Source: Saprospiraceae bacterium
GTDB taxonomy: Bacteria > Bacteroidota > Bacteroidia > Chitinophagales > Saprospiraceae
Assembly: GCA_020629615.1 (NCBI GenBank)
Contig: JAHDCZ010000006.1
Span: forward strand, 4,495-57,088
Direction of reading: 5' to 3'
Length of the DNA: 52,594 bases
Made by a program: the position numbers and the translations under genes. Below the pieces are notes generated by a model. It was not told where the DNA came from and did not search any database. It saw only the letters and a program-made list of their open reading frames with translations. Positions 1-8,928 of the stretch are shown piece by piece (the stretch's first letter is position 1; every line of letters begins with the position of its first letter).

Positions 1-206
1 GTTTTTTAAAATGTCTCTTCCAGTTTCTTGAGATAAACAGAGAAATTCTCCTCCTATCGCATGATAAATAAAACGGTCCAAAAGGACAAAATTGTAAATA
101 ATAGCTAAAAGAAATATTAGTCTATATTTTTGTTCTATCGAGCCATAATCTATGGTGTTTGTGTCGCATTGAGAAATTTTAGTTTCTCTTGTTTCTTATA
201 AGCCAT
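1..206 (-). pseudogene. Possible frameshifted membrane-protein gene, cut by the window edge
   Basis: On the minus strand an ATG at 206 opens a reading frame of only 18 codons (MAYKKQEKLK...). A second frame, open from about 180 to the window edge (60 codons), reads like a real protein: a polar stretch, then a hydrophobic segment (LIFLLAIIYNFVLL) and a GGEFLCLSQE stretch. The frames join exactly after K10 if one A is added to the AAAA run near 177-180, or if the ribosome slips back one base on CTA-AAA-TTT. No good start codon begins the second frame. It may be a pseudogene, a sequencing error or a slippage site. The family is not recognised, and it could be chance open frame. Confidence 0.33.
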
Positions 207-334
207 TTTAAATGCTATCTCTCTCAATTAGAATTAGTAACATATTAAAGCAATACGTATGTATGAAGTGATCAAAATGCTCAGTTCTTAACAAAAAGGC
301 TTATTTTCGCGCCCTTTTAGAAGATTTTGATATT

Positions 335-1924
335 ATGATGGACTTTATTCGTAAGCGAGCTAAAAATGATATTCTTAGTGGATTGACCGTAGCCTTGGCT
401 TTGGTGCCCGAAGCAGTGGCATTTGCCTTTGTTGCAGGTGTCGATCCTCTGGTGGGTTTGTATGCTGCTTTTATGATAGGTTTGATAACGTCCATTTTTG
501 GAGGACGTCCCGGGATGATTAGTGGTGCAACAGGCGCTTTAGCTGTAGTCATGGTAAGTTTGGTGGCTCAAGGAAATGCCATGGGGCCAGAAAGCGAAAA
601 CTTAGGACTTTATTATTTGTTTGCTACTGTCATTTTGATGGGGGGAATTCAAATTATCGTAGGTTTATTACGCCTAGGAAAATTTGTACGGTTGATTCCA
701 CATCCTGTCATGATGGGTTTTGTGAATGGATTGGCGATTGTGATCTTCTTGTCTCAGTTAGGTATGTTTAAAGAAGTAGTCAATGGACAAAGCCAATGGT
801 TGCGTGGCATGGATTTGTTACTTATGCTAGGGCTCGTTTTTCTAACCATGGCAATCATGTACTTTCTTCCTAAGATTAAAAATAATTTACCGGAGGCATT
901 GGTTGCTATTGGGGTAGTGAGTGCGATAGTGATTTTTGCGGGCTTGGATGTGGCAACAGTAGGTAGTTTTATTCGCGATGGAGGAGGCGAGGGATTAAAG
1001 GGAGGATTACCAACTTTTCAACTAGAGATTTTCAATAAAGTACCCTTCAATGTGGAGACCTTACTTTTTATTGGTCCATATGCCTTGATTTTGGCAGCCA
1101 TAGGATTAATCGAATCATTGATGACATTAAATTTAATTGATGAGTTGACTGAGACAAGAGGGCGATCCAATAAAGAATGCGTGGCTCAGGGTAGTGCCAA
1201 TATTATTACAGGATTGTTTGGCGGTATGGGGGGATGTGCCATGATTGGACAATCCATTATCAATATTAAATCTGGAGGTCGTACACGATTATCAGGGATT
1301 GTAGCTGCTGTGACACTATTAGGATTTATTTTATTCGCGTCAAGCGCAATCGAACAAGTGCCAATTGCAGCCTTGGTAGGGGTGATGTTTATGGTCGTCA
1401 TCGGGACATTTGCTTGGAGTAGTTTTCGTATTTTAAATAAAATCCCTTTGAGTGATGCCTTGGTCTTGATTACCGTTTCCTCTTTGACAGTTGTATTTGA
1501 TTTGGCAATTGCCGTTATCGTTGGTATTATTATGAGTGCCCTAGTATTTGCATGGGAAAATGCCAAAAGGATTAGAGCGAGAAAACATATTCGTGAAGAT
1601 GGAACCAAAGTATACGAAATTTGGGGCCCATTATTTTTTGGTAGTATCACAGCTTTTCGATCTAAATTTGATGTTAAAAATGATCCCAACAAGGTCGTCA
1701 TCGATTTTATGGAATCTAGAGTTAGTGATCATTCTGCTTTGGAGGCTTTGTATAATTTAGTGGCACGTTATGAAGAGGCAGGAAAAGAAATTAAAATCAT
1801 TCACTTAAGTGAAGAATGTCAACTACTCATGAAAAAAGCATCTCCAAGGTTGGAAAATGTGATCGAGAAAAGTGTTGATGACCCACGCTATCATGTGATG
1901 GCAAGTATTCAAGAATTGGCTTAA
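335..1924 (+). CDS. SulP family anion transporter with STAS domain
   Basis: This is an inner-membrane SulP (SLC26-like) anion permease, probably for sulfate, bicarbonate or another small anion; substrate cannot be read from the sequence. The 529 residues begin with the family signature region (DILSGLTVALALVPEAVAFA, about 11-30), carry roughly 10-12 hydrophobic segments to about residue 410, and end in a cytoplasmic STAS domain (about 415-529) with the typical DHSALEAL helix. Length fits the family. Two consecutive ATGs (335, 338) are both possible starts. No carbonic anhydrase or sulfate-assimilation gene lies beside it, so context does not identify the anion. Confidence 0.9.
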   Translation: MMDFIRKRAKNDILSGLTVALALVPEAVAFAFVAGVDPLVGLYAAFMIGLITSIFGGRPGMISGATGALAVVMVSLVAQGNAMGPESENLGLYYLFATVILMGGIQIIVGLLRLGKFVRLIPHPVMMGFVNGLAIVIFLSQLGMFKEVVNGQSQWLRGMDLLLMLGLVFLTMAIMYFLPKIKNNLPEALVAIGVVSAIVIFAGLDVATVGSFIRDGGGEGLKGGLPTFQLEIFNKVPFNVETLLFIGPYALILAAIGLIESLMTLNLIDELTETRGRSNKECVAQGSANIITGLFGGMGGCAMIGQSIINIKSGGRTRLSGIVAAVTLLGFILFASSAIEQVPIAALVGVMFMVVIGTFAWSSFRILNKIPLSDALVLITVSSLTVVFDLAIAVIVGIIMSALVFAWENAKRIRARKHIREDGTKVYEIWGPLFFGSITAFRSKFDVKNDPNKVVIDFMESRVSDHSALEALYNLVARYEEAGKEIKIIHLSEECQLLMKKASPRLENVIEKSVDDPRYHVMASIQELA

Positions 1925-1926
1925 AG

Positions 1927-1943
1927 CCGAATACAAAATTCGG
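1927..1943. terminator. Weak hairpin after the SulP gene
   Basis: CCGAAT and ATTCGG form a perfect six-base stem with a five-base loop directly after the SulP stop. There is no T run on the plus strand; read on the minus strand the hairpin is followed by only a short T stretch. It may help separate the convergent SulP and DUF1569 genes. Confidence 0.3.
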
Positions 1944-2001
1944 AACAAAAAGAGTGTCTATTGCAATCAAGAAGTAGTCATTCTTTTTTTAATTCATATT
2001 T

Positions 2002-2454
2002 CTATACTCCAAATTGGGTGAGATGATGATCTAGATGCTTATGAAAGAGATTATTCCATTCTTCGGTACTTAATGGTCCAAAGGAATGGGATTCTTTTTG
2101 ATCAAAATGTTTTTCACCCAATTCTTGTGTTCTTTGAATGTAAGCGATTAATCGCGTCTTTTCTTTCTCAAAATCTCTGCTTCCTTTAATAATAAATTGT
2201 GGAGCAGTGGATCCATTTTTAGGATAGGGTTTGTCATTAACAACACTGTTTTTTACCAACATCTTTAATATAAATCTCATCAAAGCATTGGGCCTTTTAT
2301 GGATATCATCATAAACCATTTCGTAAGTTACATTGCAGTGGGCAAGCATTTGATCCACGGTCATTTTTCCCCATTGACCTTTGGTGTCACTTGTCAAATT
2401 ATTAATTCTGGCAATGACTCGTTCGCTGATTTCTTTTAAAAAGATATTTTCCAT
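2002..2454 (-). CDS. DUF1569 / DinB-like protein
   Basis: A 150-residue soluble protein resembling the DUF1569 branch of the DinB/YfiT four-helix-bundle superfamily. Visible features are WGKMTVDQMLAHC (about 27-39) and a C-terminal HKHLDHHLTQFG segment. The His residues in these two segments (about 38, 139 and 143) would be the metal ligands typical of the superfamily. Known members include thiol transferases and damage-inducible proteins, but DUF1569 itself has no assigned reaction, so none is given. It is a single gene, convergent with the SulP gene and 152 bases from the start of the next minus-strand gene. Confidence 0.75.
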   Translation of the reverse strand: MENIFLKEISERVIARINNLTSDTKGQWGKMTVDQMLAHCNVTYEMVYDDIHKRPNALMRFILKMLVKNSVVNDKPYPKNGSTAPQFIIKGSRDFEKEKTRLIAYIQRTQELGEKHFDQKESHSFGPLSTEEWNNLFHKHLDHHLTQFGV

Positions 2455-2606
2455 GTAAGATTTAAATTCAGTTTTAGATATTAATTAAAGGTCTAATTTA
2501 AAGATTAAAATAGAAATATTTTTGGGGTTTGAATTGTAACTTAATTAGAATTCATTCGACGGAAGTCGCAAATTGAGTAAGAAGCGTTTAATGTCATCCA
2601 ATTTAG

Positions 2607-3935
2607 TTATGCCTTTTGACGATTCATTTCGAGCACTGCTTGTTCGATTCCTCTAATCGTTAACGGAAACATATTGATGATTTGACGAAGAACCTGCGTA
2701 GTATACGTGTGGTTCCAATATTTGACGGGTTCTGGATTAAGCCAAACCGTTTTTTTAAATTTCTTTTGGATGGCTTGCCAGTTTCTGATACTTCTTCGAT
2801 CCAATTCGTATGGACTCATGGCGGCATCACCAATGATAAATACACGATAATTTTTATCGTTCAACAAAAGTTTATCGATTGGGACAGCTTTTGATCGGTT
2901 GGGATCGCTAAAGACAACATCATAGATGGTATTATGAAAATAATAGGTTTTAAGATCATGAGAAAAACGAGTCTTCATTTTCTTAAAGAGATCTCGGACC
3001 GTTTTGATATAGGGTGCCATCGACCAACCACCATTGTCGATAAGCACAATAATCTGTAACTTTTCATTCTTGTCATGACGCATTTCTGGAATAAAAAGTC
3101 CTCCTCTTTGCAATCCTGTTTTGATCGTTCCTGGGACATCTAGTTTTTCAAAAGCACTTTCTTCGACGACTCCTTTGATAGAGTTTAACACTGCATCTAC
3201 ATTGTTATCACTTAATATAGAATCCATGTCTATAGGGAAGAAGTTACTGTTGCCCATCACCTTACGAGCCATTTTACCACCACCTGTACCTCCAACACGA
3301 ATGCCATCTTTAGCAGCGCCACCATGACCGTAAGCGGAGATGCCACCTGTTCCAATCCAATGGCTACCTCCACTATGTTTGGATCGTTGTTGAGCTCTTA
3401 TTTTTTCTAAGCGCTCTAAAAGTTCTTCCAATGATAAGTCAGAATAATCCGCCATTTTATTCAATGGCCTTTCGGCGGAAGCCGCAAAAGAATTAGAATT
3501 ATCTTCTTGATCTTCTAAATCTGGGTTGTCTTCATCAAAAATTTTGGAGCCCGAAACAAGCTCTTTGATATCGTAATGTGTTAAGTGAACTTGATCCAAA
3601 AAACGGTTAATCAAATCCTCCAGACTTTCGTCGAATTCTTGATCTGCTTCTTCTAAGTATTTATTTTTCCATTGTTTAAAAGTTTCTGATCGCAGAATCG
3701 CATCGTCCAACTTCTCACCATTTAGAATATCAATATTTAAGAAGTATTTATAGTAAGCTCGTGTAAATGGTCCGATCTCCGTCGGTTCTTTTACAATGAT
3801 TCCTTTCAATACATTATAAACATCACCTAAAGTTTTGACCAAGTTTTTTTCAACGGCCTTTCGTAATACCAAAAGCGTACGGACATCTGCGTTTAAGCCA
3901 TAATTTCTGAAATATGCCGGTAATGAATTAAACAT
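2607..3935 (-). CDS. VWA-domain protein paired with a MoxR ATPase
   Basis: A 442-residue cytoplasmic protein: helical N-terminal half (1-180), Gly/His-rich linker (about 187-221) and a C-terminal von Willebrand A-like domain. The MIDAS segment reads IVLIDNGGWSM with D300, so the usual DxSxS spacing is not kept; divalent metal binding may be altered or lost. It lies six bases after the MoxR ATPase gene and is almost certainly co-transcribed. MoxR/VWA pairs act as chaperone-like machines that insert cofactors or remodel complexes. The client is unknown here, because no dehydrogenase, chelatase or other usual client gene is adjacent. Confidence 0.8.
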   Translation of the reverse strand: MFNSLPAYFRNYGLNADVRTLLVLRKAVEKNLVKTLGDVYNVLKGIIVKEPTEIGPFTRAYYKYFLNIDILNGEKLDDAILRSETFKQWKNKYLEEADQEFDESLEDLINRFLDQVHLTHYDIKELVSGSKIFDEDNPDLEDQEDNSNSFAASAERPLNKMADYSDLSLEELLERLEKIRAQQRSKHSGGSHWIGTGGISAYGHGGAAKDGIRVGGTGGGKMARKVMGNSNFFPIDMDSILSDNNVDAVLNSIKGVVEESAFEKLDVPGTIKTGLQRGGLFIPEMRHDKNEKLQIIVLIDNGGWSMAPYIKTVRDLFKKMKTRFSHDLKTYYFHNTIYDVVFSDPNRSKAVPIDKLLLNDKNYRVFIIGDAAMSPYELDRRSIRNWQAIQKKFKKTVWLNPEPVKYWNHTYTTQVLRQIINMFPLTIRGIEQAVLEMNRQKA

Positions 3936-3941
3936 CAGATA

Positions 3942-4856
3942 TTAATTGGGAGTAGATCTTCTCATGAAATCTTGAGGGTTTCGTAAAACGCCTTGTTGAA
4001 TTCTTTCTAGATCCGTTTGTGTTTTGATTAACGCTCCAATACCTTCAAGCTTTTCAATTTTTTGAATGGCCTCTTTGGGTGCTAGCGGTTTGATATACTT
4101 CAACCAATTTAGAATTTCTCTTGTGGTGGGTGCCCGATCCAATCCAACTCTCCGTAAATGATAAAACACATCTAGGGCAACATCAACTACTTTTTCATTA
4201 ATAGTAGGGTGGTGCTTTTCCACAATTTGCCTCATCACTTCCTGATCAGGAAAATGAATGTAATGATAAATACATCTCCCTTTAAAAGCAGTAGGAAGTT
4301 CTTGCTCACGATTGGAAGTAATTACAATGGCTGGCATTTCTTCTTCCGATACTTCAATTGTTTCTCCAGATTCGGGCATAATGAATTTTCGATGACTTAG
4401 TGCATAGAGTAAATCATTGGGAAATTCTCTTGGCGCCTTGTCAATTTCATCAATGAGCAAGACCGAATTGGGTGATTGAAATGCTTGGGTCGCGGGTCCC
4501 TTAACTACATAATCTGCCAAAGATTCAGGATTTCTTCCTCCTGTTGATAACTTAGTTTCTAAATCTTTTTCGGCTCGTTGAGCATTGAGGATTTCTATTT
4601 GAGAGTCTCTGAGATATTTGACGTGATCAAACCGAGCGACAAATTGATCGACATTGCTCTTTGATCCCACAGGATATACGTGGAGATCAAGTTTTCGATC
4701 ATTCGAATAGTGAATAGGTAATTCAGTTTTACCAGTACCTGGCTCCCCTTCAATTAATAAGGGCATCCCTAGTGTTCTTGCCATATGAAAGGCTTGTGCC
4801 AATTCTCTATCACATAAATACTTGTCTGATCCTTCCCAGTAACTCGTTTCTGCCAT
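3942..4856 (-). CDS. MoxR family AAA+ ATPase
   Basis: A 304-residue AAA+ ATPase of the MoxR class. The Walker A motif is GEPGTGKT (37-44), Walker B is VLLIDEIDKA (132-141), and a sensor-1-like segment (VITSNREQELP) is followed by an arginine-finger region typical of MoxR proteins. It is the first gene of a two-gene operon with the VWA protein. MoxR proteins work with VWA partners to mature or activate protein complexes using ATP. The start ATG at 4856 agrees with the usual family length. It is divergent from the lipoprotein operon at 5073. Confidence 0.9.
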   Translation of the reverse strand: MAETSYWEGSDKYLCDRELAQAFHMARTLGMPLLIEGEPGTGKTELPIHYSNDRKLDLHVYPVGSKSNVDQFVARFDHVKYLRDSQIEILNAQRAEKDLETKLSTGGRNPESLADYVVKGPATQAFQSPNSVLLIDEIDKAPREFPNDLLYALSHRKFIMPESGETIEVSEEEMPAIVITSNREQELPTAFKGRCIYHYIHFPDQEVMRQIVEKHHPTINEKVVDVALDVFYHLRRVGLDRAPTTREILNWLKYIKPLAPKEAIQKIEKLEGIGALIKTQTDLERIQQGVLRNPQDFMRRSTPN

Positions 4857-5072
4857 GATGATAATTTCTTGTAAATATCTGTTAAAACAATGGTAGCTGC
4901 TTTATGTTTAAGTAAATTTTATGCTTCCATCTCACTTAAAAGTTGTTCAAAGCCAGGTATGATAATATTTTTTTATAAATATTTTCATTTTCATGCAACA
5001 CGATTGATTACATTGTTATCAATAATATGAATCCGGAATTCAAATATTTTTGAATCATATTAAATGTTAATT

Positions 5073-6833
5073 ATGTCTAAGTATATATTAAAAATAGTTT
5101 TCGCCTTTGCAATCCTTTGTATTTTTTCGTGTCAAAAGGACGACGAAGGATTTAGACCTATTTCAAACGGTGGAGGGGATACATCCTACGAATCTGATAT
5201 CACAGGATTCGTAGTTAATGAAGATAACGATCCAGTTTTTGGTGCATCAGTAAGTTTTAACGGTGATGTTGTTCAAACAGATGAATTTGGATTTTATGAA
5301 TTCAAAGATGTTTTGGTCGATTCTCGGCATAATTTTATCAACATCACAAAGAATGGATACTTTAATGGAACTAAAGTTTTTCGAACCAAGTCACAAAGTA
5401 CATTATCTTTTAGGACGCAATTATTAGAGAAAAATTTCAACCACAGTTTTAATACTTCTTCTGGAGGAACTATTACAGAAGAAAATGTTGAAATAAATTT
5501 TACCGGAAATAGTGTGGTATTTGATGGTACATCAACTGAGTATTCTGGAGAAGTCATGCTAGCTGTTAGATATTTGGACCCCACAGATGAGGCTTTGTTT
5601 TTGTACATGCCAGGAGATCTGTCTGGTGTTGATGAAAATAATGTTTTACAAACTTTGACCTCTTACGGAATGGTGTATGTTGAAATGGAAACTCCGAGTG
5701 GAGAGGCCTTACAATTGAAGCAGTCTCATCCTGCTGAAATGAAAATGCAAGTTGAAGACGAATTGTTAAGTAGCGCACCTGCTACGATCCCTCTTTGGCA
5801 TTTTGAAGAGACCAGCGGCTTATGGAAAAAGGAAGGTGTTGCGGAGTTACAAGGAAATGAATACGTCGGGAAAGTAACTCATTTTAGTTGTTGGAATTAT
5901 GACTCTAATCTGCCTTCGATTGTATTGAGTGGTCGCTTGGTGGATGTAACAGGAAATCCATTGCCATATTTACATATTAAAGTCAGTGTGGAAGGAGTAG
6001 CTGGACAAGGACAAGGATGGAGTAATCCGGATGGAACTTTTGCAGGGGCTGTAGCCAAAGATGAGTTATTAATATTTAAGGTCACTGCGAGCTACAACTG
6101 CGGGAATACAGTGTTTACTGACGAAATTGGTCCTTTTTCTCAAGACACGGATATTGGAGATGTTGTCATAGACTTAAGTAGTGATCCGAATTGGACAAAT
6201 ATAAGTGCTCAATTTGTGGATTGTGATAATAACCCTATAGAAAATGGTGTAGTTTCCGTTGGTGGTTCTTTTTACCCGATGGATAATTCAGCTGTAAATC
6301 TTAGTTTTATCATTTGTGACCCTCTTATCGGAAATGAAGTTATTGGATACGACCTGGATAGTCATCTGCAAAGTCTAGGTGTACAATTGGCAAATGTACC
6401 TGGCGATAATGATCTAGGAATAATCACTGTGTGCGATGGAGAATCCTATTATCTTGATATTATTTCAGATGATCCTCCTTTAGATATTACATGTACATTT
6501 GAGCTCATTGCTGATGAATTTACTGGATTTGATGGAATCATGGGTTATGGTTCTGATCCTACTAATCCCAATATATTTGTTGGAATGATCATAGAATATG
6601 ACGATGGATTAGAAGGAGGATTTGCACTGGGTACATTTGATATGCAATCTGCCAGTGTAGAAGTTACAGATTTAAACGTTTATAGTTTGCAAACTGGTAC
6701 TGTAACCATAACAAATTTCGTAACAGGAACAGAAGAGTACATTGAAGGATATTATTCCTTTACTGGAATTAACGCAGGGACTGGTGAAGAACGTGATTTT
6801 GAAGGAACATTTAGATTGCGAGTTTTTCTCTAA
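5073..6833 (+). CDS. Lipoprotein with carboxypeptidase-regulatory-like domain
   Basis: A 586-residue exported lipoprotein. The N-terminus has a hydrophobic segment and a lipobox ending at Cys20 (LCIFSC). The start is placed at the second in-frame ATG (5073), since the one at 5064 only adds MLI. Residues about 42-110 form a carboxypeptidase-D regulatory-like beta domain (ITGFVVNEDNDPVFGASV), followed by several beta-rich segments with paired cysteines, and another such domain near 290. It is likely displayed at the outer membrane or surface. It overlaps the ECF sigma gene by one base (TAATG), so the two are translationally coupled. Its ligand is unknown. Confidence 0.75.
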   Translation: MSKYILKIVFAFAILCIFSCQKDDEGFRPISNGGGDTSYESDITGFVVNEDNDPVFGASVSFNGDVVQTDEFGFYEFKDVLVDSRHNFINITKNGYFNGTKVFRTKSQSTLSFRTQLLEKNFNHSFNTSSGGTITEENVEINFTGNSVVFDGTSTEYSGEVMLAVRYLDPTDEALFLYMPGDLSGVDENNVLQTLTSYGMVYVEMETPSGEALQLKQSHPAEMKMQVEDELLSSAPATIPLWHFEETSGLWKKEGVAELQGNEYVGKVTHFSCWNYDSNLPSIVLSGRLVDVTGNPLPYLHIKVSVEGVAGQGQGWSNPDGTFAGAVAKDELLIFKVTASYNCGNTVFTDEIGPFSQDTDIGDVVIDLSSDPNWTNISAQFVDCDNNPIENGVVSVGGSFYPMDNSAVNLSFIICDPLIGNEVIGYDLDSHLQSLGVQLANVPGDNDLGIITVCDGESYYLDIISDDPPLDITCTFELIADEFTGFDGIMGYGSDPTNPNIFVGMIIEYDDGLEGGFALGTFDMQSASVEVTDLNVYSLQTGTVTITNFVTGTEEYIEGYYSFTGINAGTGEERDFEGTFRLRVFL

Positions 6834-7393
6834 TGACAGAAGCGAAACTCATATCATCCTGTAAGAAGGGAGACCGTATAGCGCAAAAGAAATTATACAA
6901 TCAATACAGCGGGCAGATGTATAGCATCTGCCTGCGTTATTGTAAAGATACGTCGTCTGCAAATGACGCACTTCAAACTGGTTTTATAAGAGTGTTTAAA
7001 TACATCAATCAATTCAATGGTGAAGGAGCATTAGGAGGATGGATCAGAAGAATCATTGTCAATGCAGCTTTGACACAAATTAAATTAGATCGTTCTAAAT
7101 TTTTAAGTTCGATAGAAAATGTAAACCCTAATTCATTCAGTTACGAAATGGATTTTGATTTTGACAGTTTTAATTATGACAGTCTTTTGAAACTACTCAG
7201 TCAATTACCAGAAGGATATCGCTTGGTATTTTCAATGTATGTTTTGGATGATCTGTCACACAAAGAAATAGCAGATAGTTTAGGGATTAGCGAGGGGACA
7301 TCGCGATCTCAATTATTACGAGCAAGGAAGATGCTCCAAGAAATGATAAAGAAAGACGATTATTTAATTAATCAATATTCAAATAAGTTTTAA
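6833..7393 (+). CDS. ECF-type RNA polymerase sigma factor
   Basis: A 186-residue sigma-70 family ECF factor. Region 2 is visible in the segment from LYNQYSGQMYSICLRY to ANDALQTGFIRVFKY (about 21-63), and region 4 in LPEGYRLVFSMYVLDDLSHKEIADSLGISEG (about 126-156; HTH). It would redirect RNA polymerase to a small regulon. The start overlaps the stop of the upstream lipoprotein gene by one base, and the next gene, ten bases downstream, encodes a protein with an anti-sigma-like layout. The three genes therefore look like one envelope-sensing unit. Confidence 0.9.
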   Translation: MTEAKLISSCKKGDRIAQKKLYNQYSGQMYSICLRYCKDTSSANDALQTGFIRVFKYINQFNGEGALGGWIRRIIVNAALTQIKLDRSKFLSSIENVNPNSFSYEMDFDFDSFNYDSLLKLLSQLPEGYRLVFSMYVLDDLSHKEIADSLGISEGTSRSQLLRARKMLQEMIKKDDYLINQYSNKF

Positions 7394-7403
7394 ATAAACA
7401 GCA

Positions 7404-8846
7404 ATGAGATCGTCGAAAGATTTTGAAAATGAAATAAAGCAAATTGCGGATCAGTCAAGTACTCCGCCTCCTGCTTTTATTTGGGATAATATAGAAGATG
7501 CCATTCAACCGAAAAGGAAGAAACGCATTTTCTTTTGGTTTTTCTTTTTTGGTTTTTTAATGTCAAGCCTTGGAGCTTGGTTTTTGTTTTCTAAAGACAA
7601 AGAGATTAAGAAACTAAATCATGTCTCTGATCATGAGATCATTCTTAAAGATCAAAACTTAAATTTACACAAAGATATCCATGAAGAAATTAATACTCAT
7701 TCGGCCTTGAGCCAAAAAATTACGGACCAAAATAATATAGCTAAGAATAACTTAGCAGCTAATACAGTAGATTCTTATTCTGATCAAAGCTCTGATAATC
7801 TTAGAGCATCAGTTGTGAAGAACAAACAAGCATCGTTAAGGATTGAAGATAAGACGTCATTAATAAATGATAAGAAAATAGAAAAGTCAGAATCGATGAA
7901 GATGTTAGAGCCAGATTTTAAAACTTCTACCGCTTTCGCGGAATGGGAAAGTAGTACCAAGAATGAAGTCTCTGATCATGAAAAGCACCTTAAGGAATCC
8001 AATCAATTGGGAAAGAAGGATCATCAAATTTTATTGGACATTAGTGACAAGAAGGGGAGAGAATTGTTGCAAGTTGATCGCTTGGCAGTTTTAAATGCGA
8101 AACTTGATGTTCAAAATGAAATACCGATGGAAGTCTTTTACTTGGAGGAAGTGACTAGTAATGAAAGTACATTGGATAGATTTTTTATAGAACTGGGAAC
8201 CTTTGTTGGAAAGCACCAAAAGACATTTGATTTTGATGGTGAAAGTAGTTATTTAACCGCTCGACATGCGACGGAATCAGAATGGTATGCTTGGGGAGTA
8301 CTTAGTAATTTTGGATATTCTTTGAATAAAAATTTATACCTATCCACAGGATTTGAGTTTTCTCAATACAAGGATTTATTTTATTACGAAGAAGATCAAA
8401 TCCAATCGATTTTACTTACCAATCCCTTAGTGGAAAATGCTGATACCAGTTTTGTTCAAGGACGATATTTTAGTGAGGGAGAAATGAAATTTAATTCTTT
8501 TGAAATACCGATAACTTTAGGTTTACAAAAACAAAAGGACAACTGGCGATTTGGATTAGAGTTGTCTGCATACTTTAATTTTCGATTTTCTGCTAACGGC
8601 AAATTTCTGTACCGACCTACTGCGATTTCTAGAATGGAAAATGAAATCCCGGAATTCAAAGATGGTCTTGGGATGGCGTATAAATCGAGTTTAGTTTTTT
8701 CCAGATATTTTAAAAAGCTGGATTGTACTCTTTCATTGAAACCCAGTTATAAGTTTTATCAAGACCAAATTCAAGTGCCCAATCTAGAGTTTCAAAGCCG
8801 TCTAAGCCTTGCTAGAATTGATGTTTCACTGAAGAAGTCATTTTAA
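7404..8846 (+). CDS. Anti-sigma-like N-terminus, one TM segment and outer-membrane beta-barrel-like C-terminus
   Basis: A 480-residue protein with a 40-residue cytoplasmic N-terminus containing WDNIEDAI, one transmembrane segment (about 41-62), a long charged Lys/Asp/Ser-rich periplasmic linker (about 65-245), and a C-terminal beta-rich domain with alternating aromatic strands (about 255-480) resembling PorT-type barrels. Such fusions are common in Bacteroidota after ECF sigma genes, and the N-terminus probably binds the sigma factor encoded just upstream (inference). How a barrel-like domain is joined to an inner-membrane helix is unclear; it may instead be a soluble beta domain. It ends the three-gene operon. 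Confidence 0.7.
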   Translation: MRSSKDFENEIKQIADQSSTPPPAFIWDNIEDAIQPKRKKRIFFWFFFFGFLMSSLGAWFLFSKDKEIKKLNHVSDHEIILKDQNLNLHKDIHEEINTHSALSQKITDQNNIAKNNLAANTVDSYSDQSSDNLRASVVKNKQASLRIEDKTSLINDKKIEKSESMKMLEPDFKTSTAFAEWESSTKNEVSDHEKHLKESNQLGKKDHQILLDISDKKGRELLQVDRLAVLNAKLDVQNEIPMEVFYLEEVTSNESTLDRFFIELGTFVGKHQKTFDFDGESSYLTARHATESEWYAWGVLSNFGYSLNKNLYLSTGFEFSQYKDLFYYEEDQIQSILLTNPLVENADTSFVQGRYFSEGEMKFNSFEIPITLGLQKQKDNWRFGLELSAYFNFRFSANGKFLYRPTAISRMENEIPEFKDGLGMAYKSSLVFSRYFKKLDCTLSLKPSYKFYQDQIQVPNLEFQSRLSLARIDVSLKKSF

Positions 8847-8884
8847 ATTAAGGCATAAAAAACACTTAAAACAATATTTTATAG

Positions 8885-8924
8885 CTATGTACCTTGCATA
8901 ACTATGTATTATGCCTTATGTTTG
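8885..8924 (+). promoter_or_regulatory. Promoter and repeated operator-like sites for the PadR operon
   Basis: A -33 TTG (8894-8896) and a perfect -7 TATGTTTG (8917-8924) are 20 bases apart, fitting the Bacteroidota TTG / TAnnTTTG promoter. Two copies of CTATGTA (from 8885 and 8902) are spaced 17 bases apart and lie across the -33 and spacer, where a bound repressor would block polymerase. The same motif recurs before the serine hydrolase gene. Transcription would start almost at the ATG at 8929, giving a nearly leaderless mRNA. Confidence 0.6.
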
Positions 8925-8928
8925 TAGT

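Noticed and set aside
1186-1701. 171-codon minus-strand frame inside the SulP gene
   Set aside because: It is the antisense shadow of a strongly supported transporter and has no recognisable protein features.
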